A stretch of 64,000 nt of DNA from assembly GCF_010993705.1 (NCBI RefSeq), contig NZ_WOFO01000004.1, forward strand, positions 248,001-312,000. The letters run 5' to 3'. This DNA is from Cyclobacterium sp. SYSU L10401. Its GTDB lineage: Bacteria > Bacteroidota > Bacteroidia > Cytophagales > Cyclobacteriaceae. Under the pieces are notes generated by a model that saw nothing but the letters and a program-made list of their open reading frames with translations, ran no database searches and was not told the DNA's origin. Below are positions 61,861 to 64,000 of this stretch, in pieces. Numbering within the stretch: the first letter of the stretch is position 1; every line of letters begins with the position of its first letter. Made by a program: the position numbers and the translations under genes.

Positions 61861-62578
61861 CATCCTGTAATACACCGTTAAACTCCTGATGGTTATCGAT
61901 CAAAAATTGTACTTTAAGAGCGACTTCTTCCGCTGTGCTGAGGGCACCCTCAGATTTGAAGGATTTAAATTTTGAAAGGCTGCTAAAATTCTCCTCAGAG
62001 GCGGAGCGAATGGTCTCCTGCATGGGAGTATCGATGATTCCCGGAGAAAGGGCAAACAACCTGAAGCCCCTGTTTCTCAAATCAGACTCCTGCTGGGCAA
62101 TGGCTGTCATTTGATTGAGAGCGGCTTTAGAGGCACTGTACCCGGACCAGCCATCGGTCACTTTGCCAGCAGCTCCTGAACTGATATTGATGATCAATTT
62201 CTCAGCCGGAAGCTGGTCATATTTTTTCATAAAAGCGTTCATCAGTAAAGCCGGGGCAATCACATTTATCTGATAGATATCCTGAATGGATTGGGGTGAG
62301 ATATATCCTGTATGGGCGATTTCACCGATCCAACCTGCATTATTGATCAAAACAACTTTTTTGAATGGCGAATCCGGCAGTATTTCATCCAATTTTTTAA
62401 TCAGCGATTCCACATCCCCCAGGTCAAGACTTATGCCGGTAAAATTCTTCTCTGATTTAAGCACGGATCGGGCAATTCCAATCACCAGGTTGTTTTCATT
62501 GGCCTTCAACTGGTCGCTCAGGGCTTTTCCCAGGCCCTTACTTGCTCCAGTGATGATGTAACAGTTGTTGTAATCCAT
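61847..62578 (-). CDS. Short-chain dehydrogenase/reductase
   Basis: NAD(P)-dependent oxidoreductase of 243 residues. Cofactor motif TGASKGLGKAL (about 8-18), NNAGWIGE (about 80), catalytic Ser in NISSGAAG and Tyr-x3-Lys in GYSASKAAL (about 147-151), then SPGIIDTPMQ. Start TGASKGLG and overall order resemble sepiapterin reductase-like SDRs, but the substrate is not determined. 31 bases before it on the same strand lies the MATE gene. Confidence 0.92.
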   Translation of the reverse strand: MDYNNCYIITGASKGLGKALSDQLKANENNLVIGIARSVLKSEKNFTGISLDLGDVESLIKKLDEILPDSPFKKVVLINNAGWIGEIAHTGYISPQSIQDIYQINVIAPALLMNAFMKKYDQLPAEKLIINISSGAAGKVTDGWSGYSASKAALNQMTAIAQQESDLRNRGFRLFALSPGIIDTPMQETIRSASEENFSSLSKFKSFKSEGALSTAEEVALKVQFLIDNHQEFNGVLQDVRKF

Positions 62579-62609
62579 AGCAAAATTGTTTTTTTTATGA
62601 TTCAGCCAT

Positions 62610-63974
62610 TTAGGTGGCTGGTTTCCTTTGTGATTGTCGGTACAAGCGCAAACTTAAGGCATGAAACCTATAAATCAACATGATGGCCGTCAGGGTTAAC
62701 CCGATCAAAAGTCCGGACCAAATTCCCATTTCCTCCCATCCCAAGCCAAATGCCAGGAAATAACCCAAGGGAAGCCCAATCACCCAATAAGCCACCAGGG
62801 TGACCAGTGTGGGTACTTTTACATCTGAAAGCCCCCTCAATGCACCTAAACCAACCACCTGGAGGCCATCTGACAATTGGAAAAAAGCGGCAATCACCAA
62901 TAGGCTTGCTGCCATTTCCACCACCTGTACGTCATTGATATAAAGCAGGGGAAGTTGGTTTCTTGTCAACAGAAAAACGATAGCGAAAGACAACATAAAG
63001 ATCGCCACCATCCCAAAAATGGAAAAGCCTACCGTTCTCAGTTTTGATATATCCCGTTTTCCCAGCTGGTTCCCCACCCTGACCATGGCAGCCGCAGACA
63101 AACCCGAAGCCATCATGTAACTTATGGATGCCAGGTTAATGGCAATCTGGTGGGCAGCCAGGGCATTGACTCCTATCCAACCCATCATGATGGCTGCTGT
63201 ACTGAAAGCTCCCACTTCAAATACAAATTGCAATCCGGTAGGAATGCCTATCTGTACCATTTTCTTTATGATTGAAAACCTGATGTTTTTTGCGTTGAAG
63301 GCTTGAAGAAGTTTTTTATACCTCCCGGAACGGGTTACATATAGGTAGATGACCCATGCCATCAAAATCCTGGAGATCAAGGTAGCCCAACCAGCCCCAT
63401 TTAAACCCAACTCAGGAAAGCCCCAATTGCCATAAATTAACAGCCAGTTCAGCCCTATGTTGAGCAGGTTGAAGATTACTGTGATATACATGGCTTGCTT
63501 GGTCTGGGATAGCCCTTCAATAAATTGCTTATAGGTCTGGAAAAACATGAAAGGAACCAGAGAAAATGCGATGATCAGCAGGTAGGGAATAGCGAGTACT
63601 ACCACTTCCTCGGGTTGTTTCAGAAATTTTAAGCCCGAAGAAATACCAAGAATGAATAGAAACAACACGAAGGCGGAAAAACCATTGATAACCATGCCAT
63701 GATTCAACAACCTGCCAATTCTCCCCTTTTTCCCCTCTCCGTCAGCTGCAGCCACCATGGGTGTCACGGCCATCGAAATGCCAATACCAAACATTAGGAT
63801 CAGAAAGAAAATGCTATTGGCCAGGGATGCAGCAGCTAATGGAGTTGCACCCAGCCTTCCCACCATGACATTATCTGCCACACCCACCATTACCTGACCC
63901 AATTGGCTAAGCATCACAGGATATGCCAGACGAAAAGTAAAGGCAAAATCTGCTTTAAATGCACTCAAATTCAT
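62610..63974 (-). CDS. MATE-family multidrug/metabolite exporter
   Basis: Inner-membrane protein of 454 residues with about twelve segments and the NorM-type MATE pattern: YPVMLSQLGQVMVGVADNVMVGRLGATPLAAAS near the N-terminus (landmark LGATPLAAAS), VTPMVAAADGEG, and the mid-protein FEVGAFSTAAIMMGW. Uses sodium or proton gradient to export cationic compounds. Complete: start at 63974, 26 bases from the window edge. Confidence 0.93.
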   Translation of the reverse strand: MNLSAFKADFAFTFRLAYPVMLSQLGQVMVGVADNVMVGRLGATPLAAASLANSIFFLILMFGIGISMAVTPMVAAADGEGKKGRIGRLLNHGMVINGFSAFVLFLFILGISSGLKFLKQPEEVVVLAIPYLLIIAFSLVPFMFFQTYKQFIEGLSQTKQAMYITVIFNLLNIGLNWLLIYGNWGFPELGLNGAGWATLISRILMAWVIYLYVTRSGRYKKLLQAFNAKNIRFSIIKKMVQIGIPTGLQFVFEVGAFSTAAIMMGWIGVNALAAHQIAINLASISYMMASGLSAAAMVRVGNQLGKRDISKLRTVGFSIFGMVAIFMLSFAIVFLLTRNQLPLLYINDVQVVEMAASLLVIAAFFQLSDGLQVVGLGALRGLSDVKVPTLVTLVAYWVIGLPLGYFLAFGLGWEEMGIWSGLLIGLTLTAIMLIYRFHALSLRLYRQSQRKPAT

Positions 63975-64000
63975 GAATCAATAACTATACTTGCTTTAAA

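Overview
The window looks like chromosomal DNA of a Bacteroidota bacterium, most likely Cytophagales / Cyclobacteriaceae. This is judged from the gene families and from promoter-like TAnnTTTG elements; no search was run. Proteins typical of the phylum include a sensor kinase with a periplasmic two-component propeller, PIN and HigB toxins, a Wzc kinase with a Tyr/Gly tail, and a short CysN. Planctomycete-type cytochrome proteins (DUF1592, DUF1552) are also present. No rRNA, tRNA, CRISPR array or transposase was recognised.

Region 1 (1-6077) starts with the 3' end of a Wzi-type capsule assembly gene. Then come about 5 kb of long direct repeats rich in small hairpins, with two type II toxin-antitoxin modules (higBA and a vapBC-like pair) lodged between repeat copies.

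Region 2 (6078-23699, all minus strand) is an exopolysaccharide locus joined to a sulfation pathway. It holds an SLC13-type permease (probably sulfate), CysC, CysD, CysN and CysQ to make and recycle PAPS, and two sulfotransferases. Around them are a Wzx flippase, a Wzy/ligase-like polymerase, two glycosyltransferases, a DUF354 protein, a CysE-like acetyltransferase, a nucleotide-sugar 6-dehydrogenase, and paralogues of MurA and MurB. Divergent from it (24246-30545) are a Wza-like exporter, a Wzc tyrosine kinase, a phosphoesterase-like lipoprotein and a GH20 hexosaminidase. Together these predict a sulfated acidic exopolysaccharide, possibly with a lactyl (muramic-type) sugar. No initiating phosphoglycosyltransferase is visible in the window.

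Region 3 (30546-43443) is housekeeping: a tandem hairpin array, a CPBP protease, OsmC, a DUF389 protein, a single-chain methylmalonyl-CoA mutase (small-subunit barrel fused to the large subunit), dnaA, meaB, HemJ, SCO, cytochrome c and small lipoproteins. Between dnaA and meaB sits a decayed PIN toxin-antitoxin module bracketed by a 44-bp direct repeat that duplicates the dnaA/meaB 3' junction.

Region 4 (43601-64000) has an aminotransferase and a five-gene sensor-kinase / ABC-FtsX / secreted protein operon. These are followed by sucD and a periplasmic oxidation cluster (DUF1592, DUF1552, membrane cytochrome c, PqaA-like hydrolase, PQQ dehydrogenase). SixA, an SDR enzyme and a MATE exporter close the window.
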